Source of the DNA: Tigriopus japonicus
Lineage: Eukaryota > Arthropoda > Copepoda > Harpacticoida > Harpacticidae
Direction of reading: 5' to 3'
NCBI GenBank assembly: GCA_010645155.1
Contig: JAAGOF010000220.1
Coordinates: 671,505-735,504 of the forward strand
DNA length: 64,000 bases
The notes under the pieces are model-generated. The model did not search any database and was not told the origin of the DNA. It was given only the letters and a program-made list of their open reading frames with translations. The stretch's first letter is position 1. Every line of letters begins with the position of its first letter. The translations under genes and the position numbers were made by a program. Of the stretch, positions 22,428-37,000 are shown in pieces.

Positions 22428-25400
22428 TACATAGATTTAATTGACGTATCGCTTTTTTGCCCCAACCTAACAAACATAATTTACAAAGTTAAGCTTCATT
22501 GTGTTTTATTCATGTATGTTCTTCATTCATGGATCTACACCTCGAATCTGGTAAGGCTTTGGAACTTCAAAATTAACTTCTTTAACTCGATCGAATCAAA
22601 GCCGCGACACACCTGGCAAATTATTGCGCATAACGCCTAAAAATGAGAAACTTTCCAATGTGAGCGCACTTATTCCAAGTTGAACAAATTACCTCGAGAT
22701 TTAATAGAAACCTCTCCAAATATATGTTTCCTTGGGGAAGGCGAAAATTTAAGTTCAGATTGCTAACTCAGCGCAATTCCTCAAGATCTGAGAGAGAGAG
22801 CATGGAAAAGAAAGTTGAGCAATCAAACTCACTTTTTTACGACTAGAGGGGAACGAAATGCTCTCTCTCAAGTTGAATGTTCTTCGATCAAACGTCTCTC
22901 AAGAAAGGGCACAAAAAGACCGAGCCCTCTGTTTCTGTTCCCTTTGTTTGTATTTCATATCCATCCATCGACAACAATAATAATGATCTAGTTTCAATTC
23001 GCTTTTATTGTACTTGTTTGGTGGAGCTTGGGAGTTGCCCATGATTGAGACAGAGATACACAAACTTCAATGAGGAAGAGACTGATTCTAGAAGTTATTC
23101 GGGTTGAATGGATCGATTGATGTTGATGTCAATTCTGTAGCTCTTCAAGTTGTTCATGAAAAAGGAACACATTTCCATAATTGTTTTCCAAGGACTTGCA
23201 AGACGTTGGCAGACTCTTTTATGGGGATTTAGTGCAAGGTTTGTTTGTCTCTGTGCACGTGCGTTTGAGAGAGATAATATTTCATTTCGTCATTCTAATA
23301 AGAGGGGTGGGAAAAACTTGGGGATAGCATTAAGATATTTTTTTTGTTAAGAACAACATGGCAATTTTTGCGGAGGGCTCTTCAGCTCGGCTTTTCCGGA
23401 AGAAGAAAGAGTCAAAGGGCGAGAACCCTGCCATTTTATCACAGATTTTTTCAAATCTTTTTTTGCCAAGATACAATACTCGTAATGTTTTTAAAAAGAA
23501 GATGGAGGACGACAAGAAAACGGTGTTAAAGAAACTTGAATGGAACAATGCATGTTCTTCCATAAATAATTAAGAGTGATGAAGAGAGAATGACAGAGAC
23601 GAAGATTTTTTTTCTGACAATCTTTTAAAGTTGTTTTTTTACATCCCTGGGTTTTACACAGTTTATTGGGACGTGGCCGTCTGTATCAATCAATCAAGAT
23701 TCTTTCAGATTTCATTCTTCTTGCACATTCACGAACTAAGTGAGGACTAATACAATGAACACAAAACATTCAAGTCTTAAAATTTAACTTCTTGTAAACT
23801 AAAAATATATGATTTCAATGGGGGTTCGTTCGTCCAGCTAGTTTGACTCCAGGATCAAAAAGGAGAGTGGCCATAACCCAAAAAGAGTTGGATGGGTTGG
23901 GTTCATTTTTTTTCGTCTGGTTGCGTTGTCAAATACATTAGCTGGATATTGTTGGAGGGGTGATCAATTGCGATTCCGAACACTTCATTTGGCAGATCTC
24001 AAACATTTAACCGGTTTAATACTCTTCACTTGGTCAAGCAGAGGGCGACCCTGATGATGGAAATGTTAAAAATGAACAAGGTCAAGTCTCGGAACTTTCG
24101 GAAATGATCCAGTCGCAACCTTGCGGCAATTTTGAAGGGCTTGGTTCTTATCAACTCTTCATGGAAGTATAAATTCCGGTTCAAATCATGTTTCTGTGTG
24201 GGTGACTAGCATTTGGGATGAATAAACTTGATCAGCTAAGGTGTGTCGGGAAAAATATCACCATTTTTCAAGGTACTTATTTTAACATTGACCCAAAAAA
24301 GAGAGGTCACGCCAGCAGCGAGCGGGTCATCGGCATGGTTTATAAACAGCAATGGCGATACTTTTCAGGTGTTTGTCCGTGATTGATTGAATAAATATTT
24401 GCTGGGATTTGGAACAACGACACACCCAAGCTTGATGCAATTATTGTTGTTGTTGTTGTTTGAGGGTCATGATGAGATGACGCCCACAAAAAGATGACTT
24501 TACGCAGAGCACATCATGAGTTGTTGAAAGACATGAATAAAGTGGTATCCCACAAGTGGAACACTTTTTTATATTTTGGGCCGTGGACAGACGCAAGGGG
24601 AGGGACCTATTTTTGAAAAGTGCCTTGGCACATGGTGTCACAAAAGGGGGGGAAAGGAGGCAACAAATTTCCGTGTCTTGATCTCTTTTAGATACTTTGC
24701 AATCCTTGGTGAGATCCTAGTATTGAATTTCATTTTTTTGCTGGATGGATGAAAAGAGAAGCTATTTCTTTTGGGTTGGTTTTGATTGTTATGGATGTTT
24801 TTGTTGCTCGAGGAATTGATGTAGTTGCTGTTTCAAGAGTCTTTGGGATGGTTCTTGAAGGAATCTTAAAATGCCCCTTTTAGCTTATTAATTTAAACGT
24901 GGTTGCATTATGACGATTTTAGAAACCACGAAGAGTTGTTACAATTGTTTGGTTGCGTTTTGGGGGGTTGGGTGGGGTGTGAGGGCAGTCAAAGGATGGT
25001 AGTATCTCTCTCTTTTTTAAAGTCTCCCCAAAAAGAGTTAGTTCTTGCACGAGCAATTTCTGCTTTGTTGATGGTCACAGGAGAGAGGATAATTATGGAA
25101 TTTAAATTACTAAACTTGGACGTGTTTTTGTGTGTTTTTCAGTGGGTTTTGTTTTGTTTTTTGCTATTATGGAGTTTTTGTTGTTTTAAGGCGTTTTTAA
25201 ACAAACTTGCTCACTTTAAAAAAGAAATTCGGTACATTGACCTCTAAATATGTGTTTTGTTGATGATATCGATCTTTTTTTTACTTTTTTAGTATCTCAT
25301 CAAAACTGGGTGGAGATGTTGGGCGGGTATAATTTTGGGACAACATGGCCGTGTGTCATTAAAAGAAGAACAATGTACACTGATAAGTTTTACAGAAGTA

Positions 25401-25599
25401 GCGATTAGATGGTGTTTCTTAAATTTGATTAAAGCACTGGGGACTATCTACCGCATTTTTCCTAGTCCTGATTTTTTTTTTGTTTCTTCGCTTTTTCTAC
25501 TGCAGGTCTTCGATTTGACACTACGGTTGGCTTTCTGATTTGATGACGAAACGTAACGTAGTTACCATGTTGTACAGAGATGGTACATTTTTTCTTGTT
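22428..25599. other. Gene-poor region upstream of the cyclin G 3' end
   Basis: AT-rich sequence with poly-T and G/T-rich runs, including a (TTG)n run at about 24441-24460. Open frames such as 24903-25247 (+) are hydrophobic and T-rich by composition and carry no domain. The 3' untranslated region of cyclin G should occupy the right end. Confidence 0.4.
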
Positions 25600-26942
25600 C
25601 TAATAAGCCCCAACTTCCTCCATAATATCTCGTTCTGAGTCACTCTCAGACAAAGATTCCATGGATTGGTCAGAACATTCGCTGTTGGACCTGCAAAGAG
25701 AGGATAAGTTCACCGCAATGTTCTCACCCTTACAGACTAAAAAGGCCTTATCTTACCTCATGCGCGGAAGATTGGACGATCCTTGCTCCTTGATGGTCGG
25801 GAGGGTCCCGCGGAGCTTCTCCGTAGGTCTCAAGTGCTTCATGGTGCGGTTGGAGAGCTTCCAGACGAGTCGCTGTCGATGTTGAACTGTTCCTTCGCCA
25901 TTATATTTCTTCAAGAGAGCCGCCACAGGTGCCAAGCAATTCATGAAACTCTCATTCATATTGCAGGCTTTCTGGCACTCCTTCACGATCTCGAGCATCA
26001 AGTGCTTGTACTCCAGTGCGTAGGAAGTGCTGCGATGTCTGAAGTCCGCGGCCAAAAGGGACAGGGCAATTTCGGCAGGCCGATATCGCAACGTGACTGA
26101 ATCACAAGTGAGGATCTCCAGCTGATAAGGGAGATAGTCTGGCAGGTTCTCTGGGAGGAAATCGGGAAATCCAAGTCGGACGGAGGCCGATTTGCTCACT
26201 GCGTACAACAGACGGAGGAACTTGAGGGCGGTGACAGGTTCTTCCGGGCCTGCACCGGGGTTGCTGATCTGTAACTTGGTTACAAGGATGTCCTGCATGC
26301 GCAGAAGGTCCGTGGGGGAGCAACGGGATTGGGAGATGTTGACCAAGTCGCTCGGCTCCGGGATGTTGAAAATTGGAGCACCACCAGGGATCGTGTTGCT
26401 GGTGTTATTGTTGCCAATTGGGGAGATTGGCTCCTGAACTTGGATTTGATTGCCGCCACTTTTCGCCCGTTCTTCCACGAGATGTTTGTGCTCCGAGCAA
26501 GCCAAATGGAAAGCTGATACAGCAATGCAGGAAAGATGCTTAGGTTGGGCCTGTTCGGAGAAAAAGGTTGTGTTTAATGAACGGTGCTAGAATAAGAAAA
26601 GAAAAGTTATTTTCAGCTTACCTTCATCTTCGCCAAGAATCTGTCAATAATTGAGACAGCATTGAAGAAGATATCCGAGGGAAGGTCGTACCAAACTTTA
26701 AGACATCTTAACACATGAGCTGATCCATCTCGCATCCCGCTGGTTATCGTTCCAGCATCTGGGGTGGGATAGGTAGGTTGCTCTCCACCCCTGTATTTCA
26801 CCTCCAGTTGAAGGGCCTCTTGCAATTGGACCAAGAGCGATTCCATGGACATGGATTCCTCGGGTTCCTGGGCAGGTGAGGGCTTCATTTTCTTGGGGCT
26901 ACTTTGAGGGTGGTCTCGACTTTCCATAGCTTTGGGGGACAT
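25600..26942 (-). CDS. CCNG: Cyclin G
   Basis: Three coding exons: 26942-26622, 26550-25757, 25690-25600; GT-AG, in frame, 401 aa. Cyclin G proteins bind PP2A B' subunits and CDK5/GAK and modulate p53, growth and DNA-damage responses. The cyclin box starts near residue 65. It has RDGSAHVLRCLKVWYDLPSDIFFNAVSIIDRFLAKMKAQPKHLSC in separate halves across the first intron, matching the DRFLSKMKVQPKHL core of CCNG1. DLLRMQDILVTKL and the ALKFLRLLYA helix follow. A short LPTIKE motif near the C-terminus matches LPTIPE of vertebrate cyclin G. Residues about 134-172 are a Gln/Asn/Pro-rich insert inside the box that CCNG1 lacks. The last 30 residues are acidic and Ser-rich (a PEST-like tail). ATG 26942 is the first Met after an in-frame stop near 27043. 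Confidence 0.92.
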
Positions 26943-28030
26943 CGTGTTGATGGAGACGTTTAAGAAGTGGGTTGGGTCAAATTCCAAAGGTTTGAGGGGA
27001 CTGTTGTTCGATGCTTCCTCTCTAACTTTCTTCCGGTGTTAATGGGGGTGATTGTATTACAGGGTTGGTTGAGGTTATGCTTTCTTCCAGAGGGAATCAA
27101 GACAAATTTGAGGAGTGTGTCCTACTTCTCAAATTCGGTTTGATTAGGGAAGGCCCTTTGCAGGCCAACCTTGGCCTGTAATATAAGAAAAGAAAAGCAT
27201 ATTCAAGTTAGTTCATCGAGAGGGGTGTTACATAATATCCTCAACGTTTCCAAGCATTAACATCTAAGAGCTAGGAGGACAGCTGCTCTCATTGAGTGTC
27301 TCAAGCTCTCAAATTCCTGGAGCTCAACTTTTTGATTGCATTGAAGACTACTCCCAAATGGCTCCAAAATGAGTCTGCTTAGGAGAGAGTTTAACAGAGC
27401 AATATCAAAGGCATTACCTCATCCAAGACGAGAATTGAGTTTTTGAGTGGGAATCAAGCGCCAAACCAAAGAGAGTCGCAGATACAAAAGTCTATCACTT
27501 ACCTGAGTCAAGGAGTTAAAACATGATGATGGGGTTGGAATGAGTTAGATGGCCTCTTTTGCAAGAGGATCAATAGTCCTGGATGTTCTTAGCAACGAAA
27601 TCCAAGTTCAGGGCCGTTGAGTGCATAGAGAACGGTAGAACACACGTTGAAGGAAATCTCCTAAAACAGAAACAACAACATTTTATTGACAGTTTGACAA
27701 TCAAGGGCAGTTTCACAATTCCAAATTCCTCCCTACCAAACGGAACAAGAACAAAGTCCGTTGTGTTGCCGTTGTTCCTTTCTTAGCCACTGAGAAGAGT
27801 CCGAATCCAAAGGAGGATTGGCCCCTGAACGACAGTCAAGCAAGCTATCAGCTAGCTAGGCTGAGATAGGGCAAGAGCGAGCTGAAAGAACTAGAGGGCT
27901 CTAGAAAGAAGAACGACGGCGACGACGCTTCTCCTCGCCCTCTAGATCTGTGTCTTCTCTCTTGTCATTCCTCTAACAGAACTACTAGCTAGCAGCCAAA
28001 ATGGCCCTAAACAGAGAACCCTGTTACTGA
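26943..28030. promoter_or_regulatory. 5' leader and likely promoter region of cyclin G
   Basis: This span upstream of the cyclin G start holds possible leader exons (intron-like GTAAG/polypyrimidine signals near 27180 and 27500) and, at 27790-28000, a CT/GC-richer stretch rich in CTAG, GCTAGCTAG and CGACGACG. That is the strongest composition change within several kb and the best promoter candidate. No TATA box at a fixed spacing could be assigned. Confidence 0.35.
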
Positions 28031-31000
28031 GTCTGCAGCCTCACACAATTGCAATTGACAGCCATCTTGAATTTCGAGAGTGTGTGTGTGAAAGAGGAGG
28101 AGGGGAATGTGTATAGTGTGTACTTGAAAGCTCCAGAGCCAAAAACTGTATCCGTCCATGGCGGCTATTGCTATGCCTCTATAGATGTGACGGACGGCCT
28201 TAACCCCCGCAAATTACGACTGAGTTTGACAGTTGTGTAATTCCTAAGCCCTAACTGGCACTTGTTCTAGTCAAATTCTTTGAACAACATGATTAAAATA
28301 TATTTATCCTTGACTCCCATACAACAAGCAGAAAATCATTGGGGAGATGATACTTGATTTAGCACCAAAAGTGGCAGAATGGTTGAGAATGAAGGTTGGG
28401 CAGACACCCTGACTATGATCATCCATGATTCCCCTTGTTCAGCATTGGGATCGAAGCATGAACGGTGCATGCAAGGTACATGGAGAAGCGACTGTCAAAG
28501 CTGGAAGCTCCATCCACTATCGACAAATCAGGCTAGCTCCTCATCGACGCAGGGATGGCTAAAACTGAGCTATCCTTTTTTTCCCAAATACCCACAAAAT
28601 AAAGTTATGAAGTTGAAATGAGACCAGAAGAACGATTTCTCACCAATATATTAGATAAGAACCACAGTCAAAGGTGGATCTACCTATGTCAACAGTTCTT
28701 CTATCTAGCTCTGACTTTACCTGGGTATAATTCATTAAAATTGAACAACACAAGTTTCTTTCATGAAGAGTTTGACCATTGGTTAATTGAGATTTTTCTT
28801 ACCAATCAGCGGCTATGACTTGCTTTTTTCATCAATGCTTCCCATTTTATTTTTTGAGAAATTTCTTCTCACCAAGCACCAACCCTGCCATGCTGACTTT
28901 TTCTTCGTTCATTTTTAGTATGGGGGCTGTGCTAGACGAATCCGTCCCAAAAACATTTGACAATGAAGCAGGCTCAAAACACTGAATGAGGGCAAAAAGG
29001 CACAAATTGGCGTCAATACACGTTTATCGTAGATGCAAAAGCGTCCACACCAAAGCAATAAGTGAGGGGTTTTCACAACTGTCACGGAAGTTATTTCGCT
29101 GAAAATTATTTTAATACTGAATGCCCTATGCATATTTCATATCACAAAACCGATCCAGTGTCATACGCTCATGAACTAACGGCTTCGGAATGTGTTGGCT
29201 GTACGTAAGTGTGGATAACAGTTCCCAAATGATCTACTCATGTCATGTTTCCTTGAGAGACCAGGGATGCGTACCTGGGTGATCGCCTCGTGACGACCCC
29301 GTGTTCAACAAAGAGGGATGAAAATGTGTGCCATGCACATCTACCCTGTCTCCGTCATAGTACACTCGCTCTTCGTACTTCATTCATATAGACCCTTCAA
29401 GGATCTCGCATATTGCGTCGCAATTCCGAGTTAAAAGTGGCAAGTGCATTATTATTTAGGTCAGCATTCAAATATTGGAAAACTGCATCTTGGGATGAAA
29501 GGATGCGAGTTAAAAGCCAGCCATCCAGACGTCTGAGGATCATTTGTAGTATGACCTCGAGTGTTTTACTCAACTTCGACGGCTCGATTGGCCTCTTGTT
29601 TACAGTGATACGTCTCACGTTTTTCTGACACAAATAAACACATTTACAGTATGTGACATTAGAAAGGGCGAAACTCTAGATTCAATTTTACTGCGAACAT
29701 TTATCGGAACAGAAAACAAGAGAGATCTTTGTCATTGCTGTCGTCCATTGAAATCTAAGGCGTCTTGAATTAACTCTCAGCCATGTTCATGCCTGGGCAG
29801 GAAGCAAGGTTCTAGGGTTGAATAACCTATACCAATTGTGACAAAAACTTCTACAGAAAGCAAGTGGGAGCCAAGTTGATGAACTCCAACTCAACTGTGA
29901 AAATCATTGTCTCCTATGGAGAAATTTCAAGACCCTGAAGTAGGCAATTTTTCAAGATCTGCCTTTTTTAAAGTCAGGGATAAAAAACAAACAATAAGAC
30001 TGTGACGCAGCGTTTCTTACACACATATCTCATACTATTTCCCTAGCCTTTTAAGCGTGGCATTTTCCTCATGCGTTGTTTCAAAATCAACCGAAATGGC
30101 TTCTAAGAATGAATCAATGTTTGTAGAGCACACATTGCAATGCTCTTAGGAGAGACCCCAACCCAGGAACGCTTTTACTTTCCGCTCAAGAAATCGAGGC
30201 TTCAAAGGGCGGACACTGAATTGCATGACGGCCTCAACCTTGGGCGTAAAAACACCCCTACTGACCTCACATTCATTTCGTTTCTCTGTCTCCAGATTGA
30301 AATACACTCAACAAAAGCTTCTTTTTCCAGAAGGTTAGGATTACATAACGCGCGCAAGCGCTCAGAAGATGCCAAGCCCTCCATCCAATTTAGGGGCATA
30401 ATGGCTGAAAGATCAGAGTAGGTCTCAAGTTTTCGTAAACCGCCCCAGGCTTCAAAAGTCTCACACTTTGTAGATGGAGGGAGCTTTTGTATGGCAACGA
30501 TATTTCTCTATGACGTAAGAGATCATTCCAATAGGCCAAACAAAGTGAAGCATCACTGCACCGTGAAAACAGGCACTAAGATGAAAACAATTCCACTTCA
30601 GGTTGTAAAACGATAATATCTGTGCAGAAGCATTCGACACATTCAGTTTAGCTACCGAGCTTGAAAGCAACGCGAACTCATGTCAACCCACCCTGGCATT
30701 AAAGACGAGATTTTCCTGGTTTGAAAGTGGGACAGTCGATAGAGTCGCAGATATGACATATTTAAGCACAGGACGCCAACTCGTCTGGAATTTTTTAGAT
30801 CTGATGTGATTCCTGCAAATATTAAACTTTGAAGAGAAACTGTTGTCGTTAAAAGTTACCATATTCCAAACGACGTCTTGAAAGCTCGGACTATGTTTTC
30901 AAAATGACATTTTTTGGGTAGAAAATTTGCAGCAACTTTAAGGTTGATTAAATACATTGAGTTATTGGGAAAATTCTTGAGAGCCTCAAGATCTACCGAG

Positions 31001-34000
31001 CCTAATCAATGCCTGACACTCGAAACCTTAGAGTTACAAAAGGGGCATCTTGAAATTGCGTCGCAATCCAATGTCCTTGGTCTGCACCAACAATAAAAAA
31101 CCAGTTTTGTGCCCCCTCTTCGTTTTAGACGCTTATACCGTCGACCAAAAAACACTTCCAGGTTCAAAAGAAGTACCGATACTTTTTGGTCAGAGCGAGG
31201 GAGGAGTGTAGGAGAGCCTCAGACAAGGTGTCTTACTAACGGGATGGTCTACTATGGGCACACTGTTGAGAGGGGGTGAATGAATTCATGAAATTGAACA
31301 AAGACTTTTGTGGCCCACATTAATCTACTTCAGAGATCCAATGCGTAACGAGTTTGGGGTTATTCGTATCTTCGTTATTCTTACACGACCAATGGGCCTC
31401 AAACCTCATATTTACAGACGTCTGATCAAGAGAGAAAAAGTTCTTTGACCCCTGATAACATGACAATTATCAAGCCACATTGGAGTTGCGCATTAAAATA
31501 TGTTCAATGTCAAAGCCAAGGTTGGAGGAATGAAGTATATCCATGAATGCTTTCCGCACTGAATTGCCTTTGAAGGTACCTTGAGAGTAAAAAGATGAAA
31601 AGCCTTGGCATAAAACGAGTCGCCTTGATGCTGGTTGATCTTTCAAACGTTATCAAATCAATCCAACTTTTGTCAGAAGAAGGAAGTAAAAAATCAAAGT
31701 TTCCACTCACCCGGACAATGAAGAATTTGAACTTTCACAATGAACGTAACAACGCAGAATAAGAACAATTTCGATTTCGTCACTCACTATCAACTTCTTA
31801 TCACGCCCTAGTCAAGTTTGTTCCTGATTACTAACTCACTCATAAAGTGATGCAATATAACCTGACACCATGATGAAACTGACACAAAATGAGCCAACTA
31901 CAGACTCTATGGAAAGCTCAGTCCGCCTTTTTTCAAACCCTCCAACTGTCAAACGAACTCCCTTTAGCCCGCTGCCCTCTTCCATCTGGCGTTGCAGCAG
32001 GTGGATCCTTGGGGTACTTGCTTCCGCTGTGATCCCCCAACTCCAATGGTGCAATAGAGGGCCGTAATGCAAATGATTCTGACAGTTCTGTGCCAGGGCA
32101 CCCCAGGTGGAAAATGAAGATGAGTGAAATTTGCCAGGAGAGCAATGGCCCCGAGTCCGCCTTTTTTTCTTTCAACTTGGCTAGCTATGAAATTCTAACT
32201 CACATTTAGGCGGAATCAGTGGCTGTAAATTGCACTTCTCATACCAAGATAAGAAGTTTGAGGCCTTTGAAACTTGGTAAAAAATGCGTCGCGATGAATG
32301 ATAGGTCTTGCTGACCTCTTATCGGAAAGTGACGTCAGAACTGTCAAAAGGTCAAACAATTCGAGGATGTTATGGTAACAGGATGAAAAAAATGAACTCT
32401 TGTCAAAGTAAGGTTCTTGAAGATTCTTCAGATAATGTTCAAATAGGAATCAAAGGACTACTAATCAAATCTACTGCAACAATTAGTAAGTCATCCTCAA
32501 ATGTCCTTCACCAATTTCTCACTTGCATTTACATTCTTCCTTCATGAAAACGTTCCCTTCATAGAAAGTTGTAGTCACATCACATCTAAAAATCGCGACA
32601 ATCACTAGATTTCACTGTCACCAAGGATGATGAGGAAGCTTCAGAGTTCTAGAAGCTTCTCTCTGGATTCTGTCATAAATGCATCAAGCTTAACTAAACA
32701 GTAAGAACTTACCGGACCGTGGTGTCCTAGGGTTTTCTAGACTTGTGGGGGATTGGGGGTGGTCCAAAAGGATGGAATCCCAAATCCCGTCCGCTTCAAT
32801 TCAAGGGTTCAGTTATGGGGGACAAGTCAAGCACAAATGAAGAAGAACAACCAGCAGACATCAGACCAGGGGCTGACAAGTAGCTTACTTGGATGGCAAC
32901 TCGGCCAATGTTGTACCAGGCTGTCACAGCTTGGAAGTCAAATACCCCTGGAGTTCTATCAAGGCAGACAGGCCTGTATTCAAGTGCTGCCAAAGAGGCA
33001 TGGTTTGGAATAGGTCACTTTTAAAGTTTATTATGGGGGATTTCAATATGGAAGATGTGTTGGCTGAAAAATTGTTGATTTGACGATTGGTTATTATCTC
33101 TGGGTAATATCAATGGTGCTTGAGGATAGTTGAGTGTCTTATTTGATCCAAATTGGCATCACTTTGAACTGTCAAAGTCACAGCTGTGCAGCTGAGGGTA
33201 ACAAAGAAGCTCATCAGGAAGTAGAACACAAAAGGCTTTGTGATTAAAAGTATGATTTAATGGGCTAAAATCTTAAAGGCATCAATGCGGCGAACAAATT
33301 TATTTACTCACATAGCATACTAGGCTTTATATGAATTTAAACTGATATTGAAAACAATGGCGGATGCAGCTGGCCGAATTGGCGTTTCGTGCCTTGGAGC
33401 CTTGCTTGTCAAAACCGAGACGTGGAGGAATTCTAAAACAAAGGCGAGCGAATGTAGTTCGAAAAGTTTCAGCAAGTGGGCGAGCCGAGCGCCAGCGAAG
33501 GGGGCGTAACATTCCTGAAGGACTTTTTTGAGGCTTTTTGGGAATTAAGGATGACCTAAATTAGGCTCTTTGAGTTCAAAATTTCTCAAATTTTAAAGCC
33601 ACACATATCCACACAAGTTATCACACAAGTTCTTCACATTTCATGCAACTAAGTGCATTTGTCAGAAGAACAATATTTAAAATCTTATTTCCATTAGAGC
33701 TGAGCTAAAAATAACTTAATTTTATTCGTTGAGGAGATGTCGCGAATTAGAGCGTTTCATTTAATGTTTTAGCACAAGCATGAGCAATTTGGCCAAGTTA
33801 CCCAATACTCCTTTGCTCAAAATGATAAACAAGAACCATTCAATAATCTGGACGGCTAGGCTGATTATGAGAAAAAAAGAATAATTTCCAGAAGGAACTC
33901 ATCAATTACGTTCTTGCGCAAATAGGACATTACTAGTGATGGGTAGGTTTAATGTCACTTTTCCAATTTTTGGCTCAATTAAATGCCGGAGAAAAAAGGT

Positions 34001-37000
34001 TCAGAGCTGAAAAATGTGTCTTAAAAGAAGAATGCATTCTAAGAATGAGCTCACGGTTTGTTAAAAACATCCTTGAAGAAGGCTTCCTCATTAGCTCAAG
34101 TTTGCGCGTCTTATCTACTTCACTGCTTAACTGGTTGACCCTTTGATCCGACCAACTACGGCGGATATCAGTTGGAATTGGTTGGAGGATTTGGAAAAGC
34201 AGTGACGGAGGCCAATAAACATACCATCTATTCACTTTGTGAGTGATTTTATAATTTTTACCAGAACAAAACTTTTGCATCTAGTGTTCATTGAGTTGAA
34301 ATTCAATTCGGGAGCTTTCCGAAAACAAACCAACTTACTTACAGAAAAATGTGTTTGGTTGTGTTAGACAGTTCAATTTCAGATTCAATTTCTTCTAATA
34401 TGATTGTAACTCTTGGGTAGGGGAGTGGACATTTTTATGGACCACTTTTGAACATTAAAACACATTTTTTGCACCGATGTTTTATCTCCGTTTACTTGTT
34501 TATTTTTTGTTAAAAGGGAGTCCGTTTATATTTTCATCAAATAACAAATTCACCATTTTGAAAATTACAACTGTCAAATCATAGTCACAAAAGGAACAAT
34601 GACGAAAGTGCAAGGGTTCAAAATCGAATGCTCTGACTAGGATCAGGGGATATCTGAGTAATAAAACATTTACTATGTATGGAATTGGTCATTTGTGAAG
34701 GATTATTTCCATTTTGCAGAAAACCGACACCAAAAGAAAGGTTCCGTGAGTGTGTATTTGACTTGCGTGTTTTATCCCAAAAACTTGGCTAGCAAAACTA
34801 GTGTTTTATTAAGAATTAAATGGGTAAAGGGCTAAAAACGAACAACAAGAATCCTGTGGAGACATAACATTCCATGAGAAAGCACGGTATTTTTCTTCAC
34901 TTCACCCGTTACTGATGCAGACGTGTATGAAGTGCATGTAAACTTAAATCTGGGGTTGCGAAATCGTCTCCTGATATGAGAATTAGTGACAAGTGTACAT
35001 GTTGCAAGAGGTTAAAAATAGGTTACCATAGTTAACCAATTCCGCTTCTGAAGTAACCTACCACTTTCTTGCACAAAACTTGAAAGAACACCATGTACGA
35101 AATAATACTGACAATTCAATTCATCTCAAACCCTTTTTGAACCCTTTCCTTGGATTAGGATTTCAATCCATGTCAGGTTAATCCCTCAAAAGTTTTCCAA
35201 GTCATGTGTCCCAACTGCCAAATCTCCCAGTCTCTCATGTCAGGAGTATCCAGGTGCTTGGAACGCTACTTTTTGAATTAACGCGCCTCCTTCCTGGTTT
35301 CAGAAAAAAAGAAAATCCACTTTAGCGGCTGAGATTGAAGGATGAACGCGAGCAAAACGAGTGAGCGAGCGGCCATCGACCGTTGATGACCTCCGGACTT
35401 TTCAAGTCAATGCCTTTGTTCAACTTGGCTTAGGCTGCTCCATTTCAGGCAGATTGGGCGGTAGAGGATGTCTCAAAATTGCGCGCGCATATGATTTTTT
35501 GAAAGCTTGAAAATGACGGTTGAGCCAAAGGTGACCAAAGAAGAAGTTAAAAAATCGCAACATTGAGTTGATTTGTCAAAACCAGTTTCAATTCCCCCAA
35601 TGATTTGGCGTTTGATTCGGCTGAAAATTATCACTCAACCTGCTTTTGAAATGGCAATGAGGGCAGGTTTATTTGAACAATATCTAACGTACTTGTTTCG
35701 TCTTATCTCTTCCATGCCATCAACAAGCAATAAAGCATTTCATTCTCCAAAAAATTATTTAGCTCCCAACAATAAACTTTTAATACTACAATAATGACAG
35801 TTTTTTTTGAAGAATCAGTGGTTCAACATTTAAGATGTTTTTGTTATAAACAATTTAAGTCACAAAAACTCATATGATCTCACCCTGAAATTATTGTCTG
35901 GCTCAGGTCCAAAAAGTCTGCTTCGTCTGCCAAATTTGAGGCAAACTCAAGAGCATTCGTAGTAGTGTCTCCACTTTCCGAGACCTAATCGTTATTTTGC
36001 AATATTCCATAATAAGTTTAAATCTCATTCAGGGAATGAGCTAAAAAGCTATACGTTCACTAAAAAAGCTCAAATGAATGGAAATAATTCAAATCCAACT
36101 TATTTTGCCAATCTGAAGCATCTTGCGCTATTTAATTATTAAGGAAATAGTGACCCTACAGCCATGGAAGGCCTGGCCTGAGCAAGTGAGGTTGAGTTAG
36201 TTCGAGTCCTCCCTAAAAGGCCCAAATCAGAGGCCAAGGCCAGCACAAATCGGCCTCAACTAGTGAATTTGTGGGGCCGGGAAGGTTGCTTCCTGTTGTT
36301 ATTACCGGCAAGAGTGAAACAGAGTGTTATCTGTGTGTAAAATTTCGAGGTAAATGGCGGCACATCTTACAAGGGAAATACTTTTTTGGGCGCGGTTCAA
36401 CTTGAGACAATTATGTGAACATCTGGTGAAATAAAAAGAGCTTACATGAACGAAAGCATAATTATTCGTTCATTAAACATGCAGACAAATAAGCACAGCA
36501 CACTTGACAACCACAAGCAAAGCATGGATAAGATTAACCACAAACACTGAAGGCTTTGTCGCATTACAATGCCTACAGCACATCCATTTTGGTATTTTAA
36601 GCCACAAAAGCCCAAAGTTTGACCAAGAATGTTCATTATATTTTCGCTCTAATTTTAAGGCTGTAAGAAAAGGAGTTATTTATGCCATTTGCTTCAAAAA
36701 TCAGATGCATCGAAATATGAAACAAAAAAGCAGTTTTTCTGAAGAGACTTGGGAAAGGGATTTTTAATCTTGGTGAGACTCTTGGAGGTCTGGGAATCGT
36801 ATGCGATGATGTCATGGGATCAAATGGCGCCAAGCCACGACTCCCACGGACAAAGCCCTTCCAGGAGTAAACATCTTCAAAATTTAGCTTGGATTCTCAT
36901 GCTATCTTGAGGAGCTTGATTAAACCTCCTTATCTTGGAGAAAATTGGCTTTATGTGTGCCTTGGGTAGAAGTGGTGGCTTCTCTCAGCAATGGCACCAT

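Noticed and set aside
24441..24460. TTG trinucleotide run as a possible polyglutamine or polyleucine exon
   Set aside because: It is short, lies in non-coding surroundings, and its frame has no further protein-like content.
33327..33512. 61-codon minus-strand frame with presequence-like Arg-rich start
   Set aside because: No downstream exon, domain or polyA evidence. Kept only as a note within the intergenic entry.
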